Shown here: positions 40,691 through 49,217 of the stretch, piece by piece
Layout of the letters: each line of letters opens with the position of its first letter
Position numbering within the stretch: the first letter of the stretch is position 1
Assembly (NCBI RefSeq): GCF_900090315.1
Contig: NZ_FMHZ01000002.1
Coordinates: forward strand, 5,426,501 to 5,490,500
Source of the DNA: Micromonospora citrea
Lineage (GTDB): Bacteria > Actinomycetota > Actinomycetes > Mycobacteriales > Micromonosporaceae
Direction: 5' to 3'
Length of the DNA: 64,000 bases
The notes under the pieces: model-generated
What the model was told of the DNA's origin: nothing
Databases searched by the model: none
The model's input: the letters and a program-made list of their open reading frames with translations, nothing else
Position numbers and translations under genes: made by a program

Positions 40691-42571
40691 GTGGCGAGCA
40701 AGGCAAGTCGGGACGTGCTCGGCAGAGGGCTGGCCGTCCTCGGGAGGGCGATCCGGGAACAGCCGCGGATCTTCGCGGTCGCGGTGACCGGCAGCGTGCT
40801 CTTCGGCGCCATGACGGTGGCCAGCGCGTTCGTGGTGGGCGCGGTGGTCGGCGACGTGGTGGTCCCGGCGATCGAGCGCGGCTCGGTCGGGGTCGGGGCG
40901 CTCGCCCTGGCCGCCGTCGCGCTGTTCGGCATCAGCGTGCTGCGGGTGGTCGGCATCTTCGGCCGCCGCCTCGGCGCGGGCTACATGCAGTACCGCCTCC
41001 AGGCCGCCTACCGGCGTCGGGTCACCCGGCGCTACCTGGAGCTGCCGCTGTCGTGGCACCACCGCAACGCCACCGGCACGCTGCTGTCCAACGCCAACTC
41101 CGACGTGGAGGCGGCCTGGCACCCCATCGCCCCGCTGCCGTTCGCGGTCGGCACCCTGGTGATGCTCGTCGGCGCGGTCGCCTCGCTCTTCGCCACCGAC
41201 TGGGCGTTGGCCCTGGTCGGCCTCGGCGTCTTCCCGGCGCTCTTCGCGCTCAACGTCGCCTACTCGCGCCGGATGGCCCCGCGCCAGGCCCGGGCCCAGC
41301 GACTGCGCGCCGAGGTCAGCGGCATCGCCCACGAGAGCTTCGACGGCGCCCTCGTGGTCAAGACGATGGGCCGGGAGGCCCAGGAGACCGACCGGTTCGC
41401 CGCCCGCGCGGGCGAGCTGCGCGACGCGCTGGTCTCCGTCGGTCGGCTGCGCGGCGTCTTCGACCCGGTGCTGGAGACACTGCCCAGCCTCGGCACCCTC
41501 GCCGTGCTGGTGGTGGGCACCTTCCGGCTGCGGCAGGGCGCGATCAGCGTCACCGAGCTGGTCAGCGTCGCGTTCCTCTTCACCGTGCTGGCCTTCCCCG
41601 TGCGGGCCATCGGCTGGGTGCTGGCCGAGCTGCCGCGCAGCGTCGCCGGCTGGGACCGGGTCCGCCGGGTGCTCGACGCCACCGGCGAGATGCCGTACGG
41701 CGACGTCACGCTCGACGCGGCCGATCCCCGCCCGGCCACGCTCACCTTCTCCGGCGTCCGGTTCGGCTACGAGCCCGCCGAGGCGCACCTGCCCGGCGCC
41801 GAGGTGCTCGGCGAGGTCTCCTTCACCGTGCCCGCCGGCAAGACCGTCGCCCTGGTCGGGCCCACCGGCGCCGGCAAGTCCACGGTCGCGGCGCTGGCCG
41901 TCCGGCTGGTCGACCCCCGGGCCGGCACGGTGACGCTGGACGGGGTGGACGTGCGCCGGCTCACCGCCGCCTCGCTGGCCGGCACCGCCGCGCTGGTCGC
42001 CCAGGTGCCGTTCGTCTTCGACGACACCGTCCGGGCCAACATCACCCTGGACCGGCCCGGCGTCGGCGACGACGACGTCTGGGCGGCGCTGCGGCTGGCC
42101 GAGGCGGACGGCTTCGTCGCCGCCCTGCCCGACGGCCTCGACACGATGGTCGGCGAGCGGGGCACCTCGCTCTCCGGCGGCCAGCGGCAGCGGCTCACCC
42201 TGGCCCGCGCGCTCGCCGGCCGGCCCCGCCTGCTGGTGCTCGACGACGCGACCAGCGCCGTCGACCCCCGGGTGGAGGCGGCCATCCTGGCCGGGCTGCG
42301 CTCGTCGGCCGGGGAGCCCGGCGCGCCCGCCGCGTCGATCCTGGTGGTCGCCTACCGGCGGGCCACCATCGCGCTGGCCGACGAGGTGGTCTACCTGGAG
42401 CAGGGGCGGGTGGTCGCCCGCGGCACGCACGCCGAGCTGCTCGCCACCGTGCCGGGCTACGCCGACCTGGTCACCGCCTACGAGCAGGCGGAGGTCGACC
42501 ACACCAAGGACGAGACGTACGACGAGGTCGCCCCGCTGAGTTCGGGCCTGGAAATCGAGGTGGACCGGTGA
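40691..42571 (+). CDS. ABC exporter half-transporter, degenerate-site subunit
   Basis: Type IV (MsbA-like) exporter half with six transmembrane segments in residues 20-310 and an ATPase domain from about residue 350. Walker A GPTGAGKST (near 389) and signature LSGGQRQR (near 493) are intact. However, Walker B reads LLVLDDATSAVDP, with Asp in place of the catalytic Glu, and the switch His is replaced: VVAYRR instead of AHR. It therefore resembles the degenerate half of heterodimeric exporters. GTG 40691 has ggggagag just upstream; TTG 40667 is the frame limit. The stop overlaps the partner gene (GTGA). Confidence 0.9.
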   Translation: MASKASRDVLGRGLAVLGRAIREQPRIFAVAVTGSVLFGAMTVASAFVVGAVVGDVVVPAIERGSVGVGALALAAVALFGISVLRVVGIFGRRLGAGYMQYRLQAAYRRRVTRRYLELPLSWHHRNATGTLLSNANSDVEAAWHPIAPLPFAVGTLVMLVGAVASLFATDWALALVGLGVFPALFALNVAYSRRMAPRQARAQRLRAEVSGIAHESFDGALVVKTMGREAQETDRFAARAGELRDALVSVGRLRGVFDPVLETLPSLGTLAVLVVGTFRLRQGAISVTELVSVAFLFTVLAFPVRAIGWVLAELPRSVAGWDRVRRVLDATGEMPYGDVTLDAADPRPATLTFSGVRFGYEPAEAHLPGAEVLGEVSFTVPAGKTVALVGPTGAGKSTVAALAVRLVDPRAGTVTLDGVDVRRLTAASLAGTAALVAQVPFVFDDTVRANITLDRPGVGDDDVWAALRLAEADGFVAALPDGLDTMVGERGTSLSGGQRQRLTLARALAGRPRLLVLDDATSAVDPRVEAAILAGLRSSAGEPGAPAASILVVAYRRATIALADEVVYLEQGRVVARGTHAELLATVPGYADLVTAYEQAEVDHTKDETYDEVAPLSSGLEIEVDR

Positions 42572-44364
42572 GCGCGACCGAGAGCAAGGCGGCGTCGGCC
42601 GAGATGACCGAGACGGCGGAGACGACCTGGCAGACGCTGCGGCGGGGGCTCGCGCTCTCCCCGGAGCTGCGGGTCGGTCTCGCCGGCACCCTCGGCCTGG
42701 CCCTGGTCTACATGGTCGGCCGGGCGGCCGTGCCGGTGGCCGTGCAGCAGGGCATCGACAACGGCATCGTGGGCGGGCTCGACCTGACCGTGGTCTGGAC
42801 GGTGGTCGCGGCCACCGCGGCCGTGCTGGTGGTGACCACGCTCTGCGGCTACCTGATGATGCGCCGGCTCTTCACGGTCAGCGAGACCGCGCTGGCGAAC
42901 GTGCGGGTGCGGGCGTTCCGGCACGTGCACGACCTGTCCATGCTGCACCAGCAGTCGGAGCGGCGCGGCTCGCTGGTGTCGCGGGTGACCAGCGACGTCG
43001 ACCAGATCACCCAGTTCCTCCAGTGGGGCGGCGTGATCCTGGTGATCAATCTCGGCCAGCTGGTGGTGACCACGCTGGTGATGCTGGCCTACTCCTGGCA
43101 GTTGACCCTCGTCGTCTACGCCGCCTTCCTGCCCGCCGTGCTGGTGATCCGGCTGTTGCAGCGCCGCCTCGCCGGGGCGTACGGGGTGGTGCGGCAGCGC
43201 ACCGGGGCCCTGCTCGGGGCGATCGGCGAGAGCGTGGTCGGCGCGCCGGTGATCCGCGCGTACGGGATCGCGGGGCGGACCGCGCGCCGGCTGGACGAGG
43301 CGATCGACGGCCAGCGGCGGGCCCAGCAGAAGGCGATCAGGATCAGCATCCTGGGCAGCTCGGTCGGCGAGCTGGCCGCCGGGCTGGCCCTCGCGGGCGT
43401 GGTGGTGCTCGGGGTGACCCTCGGCGCCGACCGCACCCTGAGCGTCGGCGAGGTGACCGCCTTCCTCTTCCTGGTCACGCTCTTCATCCAGCCGGTGCAG
43501 ATCGCCACCGAGGTGCTCAACGAGGCGCAGAACGCCATCGCCGGCTGGCGCCGCGTGCTGGACGTGCTGGACGTCGCGCCGGACGTCGCCGACCCGGGCG
43601 AGCAGGGGCGCGAGCTGCCGCCCGGCCCGCTGGACATCCGCTTCGCCGGGGTGGGCTTCGCCTACCCGGGCGGCCCGCCCGTGCTGCACGACATCGACGT
43701 GGAGATCCCGGCGAAGAGCCGGGTCGCGGTGGTCGGCGAGACCGGCAGCGGCAAGACCACGTTCGCGAAGCTGCTCACCCGGCTGATGGATCCGACCGCC
43801 GGCCAGGTGCTGCTCTCCGGGGTGCCGCTGGAGCAGGTGCGGTTCGCGTCGCTGCGGTCGCGGGTGGTGATGGTCCCGCAGGACGGCTTCCTCTTCGACG
43901 CCACGGTCGCGGAGAACGTCCGCTTCGCCCGGCCGGAGCTGACCGACGAGCAGCTCGGCGCCGCCTTCACCGAGCTTGGGCTCGCCGACTGGGTGGACGG
44001 GTTGCCGTCGGGCCTGCACACGCCCGTCGGGGAGCGGGGCGAGGCGCTGAGCGTGGGGGAGCGGCAGCTGGTGGCGCTCGCCCGCGCGTACGTGGCGGAC
44101 CCGGACCTGCTGGTGCTGGACGAGGCGACCAGCGCGGTCGACCCGGCCACGGAGGTGCGGCTGCAACGCACCCTGGACGCGGTGACCCGGGGGCGCACCA
44201 CGCTCGCCATCGCGCACCGGCTCTCCACTGCGCAGTCGGCGGACGAGGTCATCGTGGTGGACCGGGGCCGGATCGTGCAGCGCGGCCCGCACGACGAGCT
44301 GGTCCGCGACCCGGAGTCGGTGTACGGCCTGCTCTACGCCTCCTGGCTGGAGCAGACCCGCTGA
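42568..44364 (+). CDS. ABC exporter half-transporter, catalytic subunit
   Basis: Partner of the preceding gene; 598 residues with six transmembrane segments and an ATPase domain. Walker A GETGSGKTT (near 389), Walker B LLVLDEATSAVDP with catalytic Glu, and IAHRLST with the switch His are canonical. Its signature motif is altered to LSVGERQL. In a heterodimer this altered signature faces the other subunit's nucleotide, so both deviations fall in the same composite site. The substrate is unknown; heterodimers of this type often export drugs or lipids. Confidence 0.9.
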   Translation: MSATESKAASAEMTETAETTWQTLRRGLALSPELRVGLAGTLGLALVYMVGRAAVPVAVQQGIDNGIVGGLDLTVVWTVVAATAAVLVVTTLCGYLMMRRLFTVSETALANVRVRAFRHVHDLSMLHQQSERRGSLVSRVTSDVDQITQFLQWGGVILVINLGQLVVTTLVMLAYSWQLTLVVYAAFLPAVLVIRLLQRRLAGAYGVVRQRTGALLGAIGESVVGAPVIRAYGIAGRTARRLDEAIDGQRRAQQKAIRISILGSSVGELAAGLALAGVVVLGVTLGADRTLSVGEVTAFLFLVTLFIQPVQIATEVLNEAQNAIAGWRRVLDVLDVAPDVADPGEQGRELPPGPLDIRFAGVGFAYPGGPPVLHDIDVEIPAKSRVAVVGETGSGKTTFAKLLTRLMDPTAGQVLLSGVPLEQVRFASLRSRVVMVPQDGFLFDATVAENVRFARPELTDEQLGAAFTELGLADWVDGLPSGLHTPVGERGEALSVGERQLVALARAYVADPDLLVLDEATSAVDPATEVRLQRTLDAVTRGRTTLAIAHRLSTAQSADEVIVVDRGRIVQRGPHDELVRDPESVYGLLYASWLEQTR

Positions 44365-44377
44365 ACCGACCCGTCCT

Positions 44378-44415
44378 GGCCGCGGCGGGCGCGCCGGAAC
44401 GCGCCCACCGCGGCC
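44378..44415 (+). terminator. Hairpin downstream of the ABC exporter pair
   Basis: Arms GGCCGCGGCGGGCGCG and CGCGCCCACCGCGGCC, 16 bp with one mismatch, six-base loop, 13 bases after the stop. Confidence 0.6.
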
Positions 44416-44437
44416 CGTCGGCCCGTCGGAGCGCCGG

Positions 44438-44722
44438 TCAGCGGGAGTGGAACTCCACGACGAACTGCTCGTCGCAGTGCACCGGGACCTCGTGCCGGGC
44501 GGGCTCGCGCAGCTCGGCCAGCTCCACCGACAGGTACGGCCGGGCCGTACCGTCGCCCGCGTTGGCGCCGGCGGTGGCGAGCTAAAACGGCGTCGACCCG
44601 CGGCTGCGCTCGCGGACGGCCACCACCCGGCCGGGCCGCAGCCGGTAGGACGGCCGGTCGACCTTGCGGGTCAGCGGGATGCCGAGGGCGTGGGAGAGCC
44701 GGGCTTGGGCCTGGGGTGGTTC
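44438..44722 (-). pseudogene. Ribosomal protein S4 C-terminal fragment, broken
   Basis: Minus-strand translation gives VDRPSYRLRPGRVVAVRER (S4-domain pattern), then GSTPF, a TAG stop at 44584-44582, and then PYLSVEL...PVHCDEQFVVEFHSR ending at TGA 44440-44438. The end corresponds to the S4 C-terminus (compare family ending PVNEQLIVEFYSR). The N-terminal zinc or Cys region and most of the S4 core are missing, and no start codon with Shine-Dalgarno is visible. The upstream limit is approximate. It is probably the remnant of an extra rpsD paralogue. Confidence 0.75.
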
Positions 44723-44726
44723 ACGC

Positions 44727-44755
44727 TGGACGTCTCCGAACCGGTGCTCTAGTCT
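44727..44755 (+). promoter_or_regulatory. Promoter of the DUF2470 gene
   Basis: TGGACG (44727-44732), 17-base spacer, TAGTCT (44750-44755), predicting a start near 44762, inside the iron box. Confidence 0.6.
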
Positions 44756-44760
44756 CCGAT

Positions 44761-44779
44761 TTAGGTAAGCCTAACCTAC
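44761..44779 (+). promoter_or_regulatory. IdeR/DtxR-type iron box
   Basis: TTAGGTAAGCCTAACCTAC matches the 19-bp DtxR/IdeR consensus (TTAGGTTAGSCTAACCTAA) at 16 or more positions and covers the predicted transcription start. It should repress the downstream gene when iron is plentiful. Confidence 0.85.
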
Positions 44780-44793
44780 CTTGGAGGTCGGCC

Positions 44794-45552
44794 ATGCGGC
44801 CCAGCCCGGCGGAGATCGTCCGTACCCTCGTCGCCGGCCGGTTGCCCGGCCTCGCCCACGTGGCGCGCCGGCCCGGCCCGCACCAGGTGCGGCACGTGAC
44901 CGACCCGGACGGGCGGGTGCTGCTGCTCGTGCCGGTGGTCAGCGACCTCGCCGCGGCGCTGCGGCCCGCCGCCGGCGAGACCGACGTCGCGCTGGTGCTG
45001 GACGTGCTCGACCTGCCGCCCGCCGCCGGAGCGCCCAGCCTCGGCCGGGCCTGGGTCTCCGGCTGGGCGACCCGGCTGGACGGCGCCCGGGAGCGCCGGG
45101 CCGCGCTGGACTTCGCCGAGGTCGAGCCGACCGGCGACCTGCTCGACGTCGGCACCCGCTTCCGGCTGCACCGCTTCGAGGTGGCCGAGGCCCGCTGGGA
45201 ACGCGCCGACGCCGTCCGCCGCATCGACCCGACGGCGTACGCCGAGGCCGAGCCGGACCCCCTGCACCCGGTCGAGGCGGGGCTGCTGGCCGACCTGGCC
45301 GAGCACCACGCCGCCGAGATGGCCGCCTACCTGCGGCGGCAGCTCGGCCTGGCCGACACCGGCCCGGACACCGCGCCACGGGTGGTCCGGATCGACCGGT
45401 ACGGCCTGCTGGTGGCACACGGCCGGCCCGGCGCCCGCCGGCGCGCCCGCCTGACCTTCCCGCGCCCGCTGACCGGCGAGGCGGAGCTGGCCCGCGTCCT
45501 GCCCCCGATGCTCTGCCGCCACGCCGCCGCCCGGCACGCGGACCACGCCTGA
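44794..45552 (+). CDS. DUF2470 / HugZ-like protein, iron-regulated
   Basis: The 252-residue protein has an N-terminal split-barrel-like part (residues 1-150) and a C-terminal DUF2470-like part with LADLAEHHAAEMAAYLRRQ and VRIDRYGLLVAHG. Such proteins are related to haem-utilising HugZ and to FMN-binding split barrels. ATG 44794 has ggagg 6 bases upstream. An iron box overlaps its promoter, so it is probably induced in iron starvation; a role in haem or siderophore iron handling is inferred. Confidence 0.8.
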   Translation: MRPSPAEIVRTLVAGRLPGLAHVARRPGPHQVRHVTDPDGRVLLLVPVVSDLAAALRPAAGETDVALVLDVLDLPPAAGAPSLGRAWVSGWATRLDGARERRAALDFAEVEPTGDLLDVGTRFRLHRFEVAEARWERADAVRRIDPTAYAEAEPDPLHPVEAGLLADLAEHHAAEMAAYLRRQLGLADTGPDTAPRVVRIDRYGLLVAHGRPGARRRARLTFPRPLTGEAELARVLPPMLCRHAAARHADHA

Positions 45553-45562
45553 TCCCGCCGCG

Positions 45563-46171
45563 TCAGCCGGCGAGGACCTCGGCGAGATCGCCGGTCAGGT
45601 AGCGCTGCACCGTCGGGCCGACCGCCGCGACGAGCGTCTCCGGGGCGGCCGAGGCGACCGGCTCCAGCCGGATCACGTGCCGCATCATGGCCAGGCCGAT
45701 CATCTGGCTGGCCACCAGCGAGCCGCGCAACGGCAGCTCGGCCGGGTCGACGTCGAGCCGGTTCAGGACCGTGCGGAGCACCTGGCTGACCAGGAACTCC
45801 CGCAGCAGTCGGGCGGTCCACTCGTTGCTCACCGCCGAGCGCAGCAGGGCCACCCCGGCGGCGCCGGCCGGGGAGTCCCAGACGCCGAGGAAGGTGCGGA
45901 CCAGTCGCTCGCCGACGCCGTCCCGGTCGCCCGCCAGCACCCTAGGCAGCAGCTCGCCGGGGTCGACCGGGGCCCGCATCGCGGCCAGGAAGAGCTGGTC
46001 CTTGCTGCCGAAGTAGTGGTGCACCAGGGCCGGGTCGACCTGTGCGGCGGCGGCGATGGCCCGGATCGAGGCCGCGTCGAACCCGCGCTCGGCGAAGGCG
46101 GCGCGGGCCGCGTCGAGGATCGCTTCCCGGGTGTCCGGGTTGCCGGGTCGCCGTCCGGTCCGCCGCGCCAT
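45563..46171 (-). CDS. TetR-family transcriptional regulator
   Basis: The 202-residue protein has the TetR N-terminal HTH: DTREAILDAARAAFAERGF, then SIRAIAAAAQVDPALVHHYFGSKDQLF (given by its ends SIRAIA and KDQLF). The C-terminal domain is ligand-binding and variable. It is the third gene after an ABC-2 ATPase and permease on the same strand, so it probably controls that exporter. Confidence 0.9.
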   Translation of the reverse strand: MARRTGRRPGNPDTREAILDAARAAFAERGFDAASIRAIAAAAQVDPALVHHYFGSKDQLFLAAMRAPVDPGELLPRVLAGDRDGVGERLVRTFLGVWDSPAGAAGVALLRSAVSNEWTARLLREFLVSQVLRTVLNRLDVDPAELPLRGSLVASQMIGLAMMRHVIRLEPVASAAPETLVAAVGPTVQRYLTGDLAEVLAG

Positions 46172-46223
46172 CGCCGCCCTTCACCTCGTCGTCCGCCGCC
46201 CGCCCGGGCCGGCGTGCGCGGCG

Positions 46224-46979
46224 TCAGCCGCTGCGCCGCCGCAGGGTGGCCGCGGCGAGCACCAGCGCCAGCACCGCCGCGCCGGCGACCACCGCCACGT
46301 CCTGCCACATCGTGCCGGTCGGCTCGGCGTTGGCGCCCACCTCCTGCAGCGCCTCGACGGCGTACGACAGCGGCAGCACGTCGCTGACCGCCTGCAACCA
46401 GCCCGCCATCTCGCCCCGGGGCACGAACAGCCCGCAGAGCAGCAACTGGGGCACCACCACGACCGGCATGAACTGTACGGCCTGGAACTCGGTGCGGGCG
46501 AAGGCGCTGCAGAAGAGCCCGAGCGCGACGGCGAGCACCGCGTTCAGCGCGGCGATCATGATCACCAGCCCGCTGTCGCCGGCGGTGTACAGGTCGAAGA
46601 CCCCGTACGCGACGGCGGTCGCGATGACGGCCTGGACCACCGCGGCCAGCCCGAACGCGATGCCGTAGCCGAAGAGCAGGTCGAGCTTGCCCAGCGGGGT
46701 GGTGAGCAGCCGCTCCAGCGTGCCGGTGGTGCGCTCGCGCAGCATCGCGATGCTGGTCACCAGAAACATGATCACGAAGGGGAAGAACCCGAGCATCACC
46801 AGGGCGACCCGGTCGAACACCGACGGCTGCCCGGGCGGGGCGGGCTGGTCGACGTACATGAAGTAGACCAGGGCGAGCAGCGCCGACGGCACCACCGCCA
46901 GCAGCGCGACGGTGCGCCGGTCGTGCCGCAGCTGGCGCAGGATGCGGCCGGTGGTGGCGGCGAGGATCCGCGGGTTCAC
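46224..46979 (-). CDS. ABC-2 type permease
   Basis: The 251-residue protein has six hydrophobic segments and the ABC-2 pattern: ILRQLRHDRRTVALLAVVPSALL at the N-terminus (ends ILRQL and PSALL), RERTTGTLERLLTTPLGKLDLL in the cytoplasmic loop (ends RERTTG and KLDLL), and LLLCGLFVPRGEMAGWLQ. It is the membrane partner of the ATPase whose stop overlaps its GTG start (GTGA). The substrate is unknown; drug or polysaccharide export are typical. Confidence 0.9.
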   Translation of the reverse strand: MNPRILAATTGRILRQLRHDRRTVALLAVVPSALLALVYFMYVDQPAPPGQPSVFDRVALVMLGFFPFVIMFLVTSIAMLRERTTGTLERLLTTPLGKLDLLFGYGIAFGLAAVVQAVIATAVAYGVFDLYTAGDSGLVIMIAALNAVLAVALGLFCSAFARTEFQAVQFMPVVVVPQLLLCGLFVPRGEMAGWLQAVSDVLPLSYAVEALQEVGANAEPTGTMWQDVAVVAGAAVLALVLAAATLRRRSG

Positions 46980-47707
46980 GACGCCTCCCCTCCGGCGGCC
47001 CCGCCGGCTCTGATCAGCCGCAGGAACGCCTCGTCCAGGTCGTCGACGCCGGCGGCGGCGCGGATCGCGTCGGGGGTGTCGTCGGCGATCAGCCGCCCCT
47101 CGCGGATCAGCAGCAGCCGGTCGCAGCGGGCCGCCTCGTCCATCACGTGGCTGGAGACCAGCAGGGTGGTGCCGGCGGCGGCCAGGGCGTGGAACCGGGC
47201 CCAGAGGTCGGCCCGCAGGACCGGGTCCTGGCCGACGGTCGGCTCGTCGAGGACGACCAGCTCCGGCTCCCCGACGAGGGCGCAGGCCAGCGACGCCCGG
47301 CTGCGCTGCCCGCCGGAGAGGGTGCCGACCAGCTGGCCGGCCGCCTCGGCCAGGCCGACGTCGGCGACGGCCCGGTCGGCGTCGGCCCGGCCCCGGCCGT
47401 GCAGCGCGGCGAAGTAACGCGCGTTCTCCCGCACCGTCAGGTCGGCGTAGACGCTCGGCGCCTGGGTGAGGTAGCCGACCCGGCGGCGCAGCTCCGGCGA
47501 CCCGGCGGGCCGACCGAGCACGGTGACCGTGCCGGCGCCGACCACCTGCACCCCGACGACCGCGCGCATCAGCGTGGTCTTGCCGCTGCCGCTGGGCCCG
47601 AGCAGCCCGGTGACCTCGCCGCGCGGCACCGACGCGGTGACGCCGTGCAGCACCCGTCGCCCGCCCCGGTCGACGACCAGGTCGCGGACGGCGATCGCCT
47701 CCTCCAT
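46976..47707 (-). CDS. ABC transporter ATP-binding protein
   Basis: The 243-residue ATPase has Walker A GPSGSGKTT, signature LSGGQRSR, and Walker B VVLDEPTVGQDP with catalytic Glu, followed by VSSHVMDEA containing the switch His. It belongs to the drug/ABC-2 exporter class. ATG 47707 has ggaggtgg upstream; the longer frame to 47803 adds 32 residues across the promoter. A minus-strand TAGCGT (47746-47751) with TTGCGC 18 bases further upstream is a likely promoter. Confidence 0.9.
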   Translation of the reverse strand: MEEAIAVRDLVVDRGGRRVLHGVTASVPRGEVTGLLGPSGSGKTTLMRAVVGVQVVGAGTVTVLGRPAGSPELRRRVGYLTQAPSVYADLTVRENARYFAALHGRGRADADRAVADVGLAEAAGQLVGTLSGGQRSRASLACALVGEPELVVLDEPTVGQDPVLRADLWARFHALAAAGTTLLVSSHVMDEAARCDRLLLIREGRLIADDTPDAIRAAAGVDDLDEAFLRLIRAGGAAGGEAS

Positions 47708-47745
47708 CGCCACCTCCACGCGAAACTCAACGCCCGATGAACTCG

Positions 47746-47775
47746 ACGCTAGGTGAGACCTTCCCGGGCGCGCAA
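47746..47775 (-). promoter_or_regulatory. Promoter of the ABC-2/TetR operon
   Basis: Minus strand TTGCGC, 18-base spacer, TAGCGT, about 39 bases before the ATG of the ATPase. Confidence 0.45.
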
Positions 47776-47915
47776 CGGTTGACTTCGCGTGTATCTCCGA
47801 CACCTGGCGGTACCCCGAGGCGTCGATGGAGTTCCCCGGGCATTAGCCTTCGGACCGGACACCGGGTCCGGCATCGGGCATTGCGCGCCGATCGGGCGTA
47901 CGGCACGATGGCGCC

Positions 47916-49217
47916 GTGGGTCACGCTCCGTCACCGGACGAGGGGTTCCTCCGCGAATGGACCGCCCGGTTGCGGGCCGGCGCAGAGCAGCCCGTGGTCG
48001 GCATCATGCTGCGCGGCAGTCACGCCCGGCGGGCCGCGACCGCGCACAGCGACATCGACGTGGACGTGCTGCTCGGCGGCGCCCCGTACGCGGCCCGCAG
48101 CGCGTACCTGGCGGAGCACGCCGGTCGGCTGACCCACGTCTCGGTGGCCGCCCGCGACGTGCGCTCCTGGCTGACCCGGCTCGGCGAGCCGGCCGACTGG
48201 GCGTTCGGGCTGCCGGTGACGGCGCCGGCGCGGCTGCTCTGGGCCGATCCGCACTGGCGACTGCGGATCGACCTGCCGGTGCTCTGCCAGCCGGCCGGCG
48301 CGCCGCAGCTCGAGGAGCTGATCGCGACCCTCGGCAAGGTGGCCGGCGCGCGGGACGCCGACGACCGTCTCGGCGTCCGGCTGGCCGCCGCCGACCTGGC
48401 CCGCCTCTGCCCCTCCGTGCTGCGGCCGGCCAACCCGTCGGTCCGGGTGGCGTCGCGCCGGGCGGCCTTCGCCGCCGCCCTCGACCTGCCCGTGGCGCCG
48501 CCGACCTACCGCGAGGACATGCTGCTCTGCCTCGGGCTGCGCCCCGGGTCCGTCGGCCAGGTCTGCGCGGCGGCGACCCGCCTGGTCGCGGGCGCCCTGC
48601 CGCTGATCCGCCCATACGCCGCCGAGATCGCCGAGACCGCCGGGGCGGACCTGGCCGACGCCCTCGTCGACGGCCGGCTGGACCGCTACGTCGCGCAACT
48701 GGCCCGGCCCGCCGACGCCCCGCCGCGACCCTGGCGGGAGCCGTCGCCGGTGCCCGCCCCGCGTGCGGGACAATGGGTCACTGTGCCCGTACCTGACGCG
48801 CCGGTGACCGGCGCCCACCCCAGCCCGCAGGGGCCCGCGGCCGGCCCGGCGCGCGCCTCCCGGCTCGACCCGGCCATCGCCGCCCGGCTCCGTCGCACCC
48901 CCGACGGCCTGGTCGCCGCGGTGGTCCGCCAGCACGACTCCGGCGAGGTGCTGATGGTCGCCTGGATGGACGACGAGGCGCTGCACCGCACCCTGACCAC
49001 CGGGCGGGCCACCTACTGGTCGCGCAGCCGCCAGGAGTACTGGGTCAAGGGCGCCACCTCCGGGCACCACCAGTACGTCCGCTCGGTGGCGCTGGACTGC
49101 GACGGCGACGCCCTGCTGGTCGACGTCGAGCAGGTCGGCGCGGCGTGCCACACGGGGCACCGGACCTGCTTCTTCACCGAGCTGCCCGTGACCGGGGAAG
49201 GGGCGGGGGCCCGGTGA
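47916..49217 (+). CDS. hisI: Nucleotidyltransferase - phosphoribosyl-AMP cyclohydrolase (HisI) fusion ORF
   Basis: One uninterrupted 433-residue frame. Residues 1-110 hold a minimal nucleotidyltransferase pattern, [20 protein letters not shown] (GS motif then DxD), followed by a helical region to about residue 275 and a Pro-rich linker. Residues 310-433 are a complete HisI with [44 protein letters not shown], the Mg site DCDGDALLV and the Zn cysteines CHTGHRTC. HisI hydrolyses PR-AMP in histidine synthesis. An internal start (GTG 48783) after GACAAT may yield HisI alone. The stop overlaps trpE (GTGA). Confidence 0.8.
   Translation: MGHAPSPDEGFLREWTARLRAGAEQPVVGIMLRGSHARRAATAHSDIDVDVLLGGAPYAARSAYLAEHAGRLTHVSVAARDVRSWLTRLGEPADWAFGLPVTAPARLLWADPHWRLRIDLPVLCQPAGAPQLEELIATLGKVAGARDADDRLGVRLAAADLARLCPSVLRPANPSVRVASRRAAFAAALDLPVAPPTYREDMLLCLGLRPGSVGQVCAAATRLVAGALPLIRPYAAEIAETAGADLADALVDGRLDRYVAQLARPADAPPRPWREPSPVPAPRAGQWVTVPVPDAPVTGAHPSPQGPAAGPARASRLDPAIAARLRRTPDGLVAAVVRQHDSGEVLMVAWMDDEALHRTLTTGRATYWSRSRQEYWVKGATSGHHQYVRSVALDCDGDALLVDVEQVGAACHTGHRTCFFTELPVTGEGAGAR
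48769..48785 (+). promoter_or_regulatory. Possible internal leaderless start for HisI
   Basis: GACAAT (48769-48774), 8 bases, then in-frame GTG 48783, just before the HisI domain. No -35 seen. It would allow HisI without the nucleotidyltransferase domain. Confidence 0.35.

Noticed and set aside
39911..42502. 863-residue minus frame covering the TIGR03085 gene and antisense to the ABC gene
   Set aside because: Only the part from 40540 downward has family similarity; the rest mirrors the ABC transporter.
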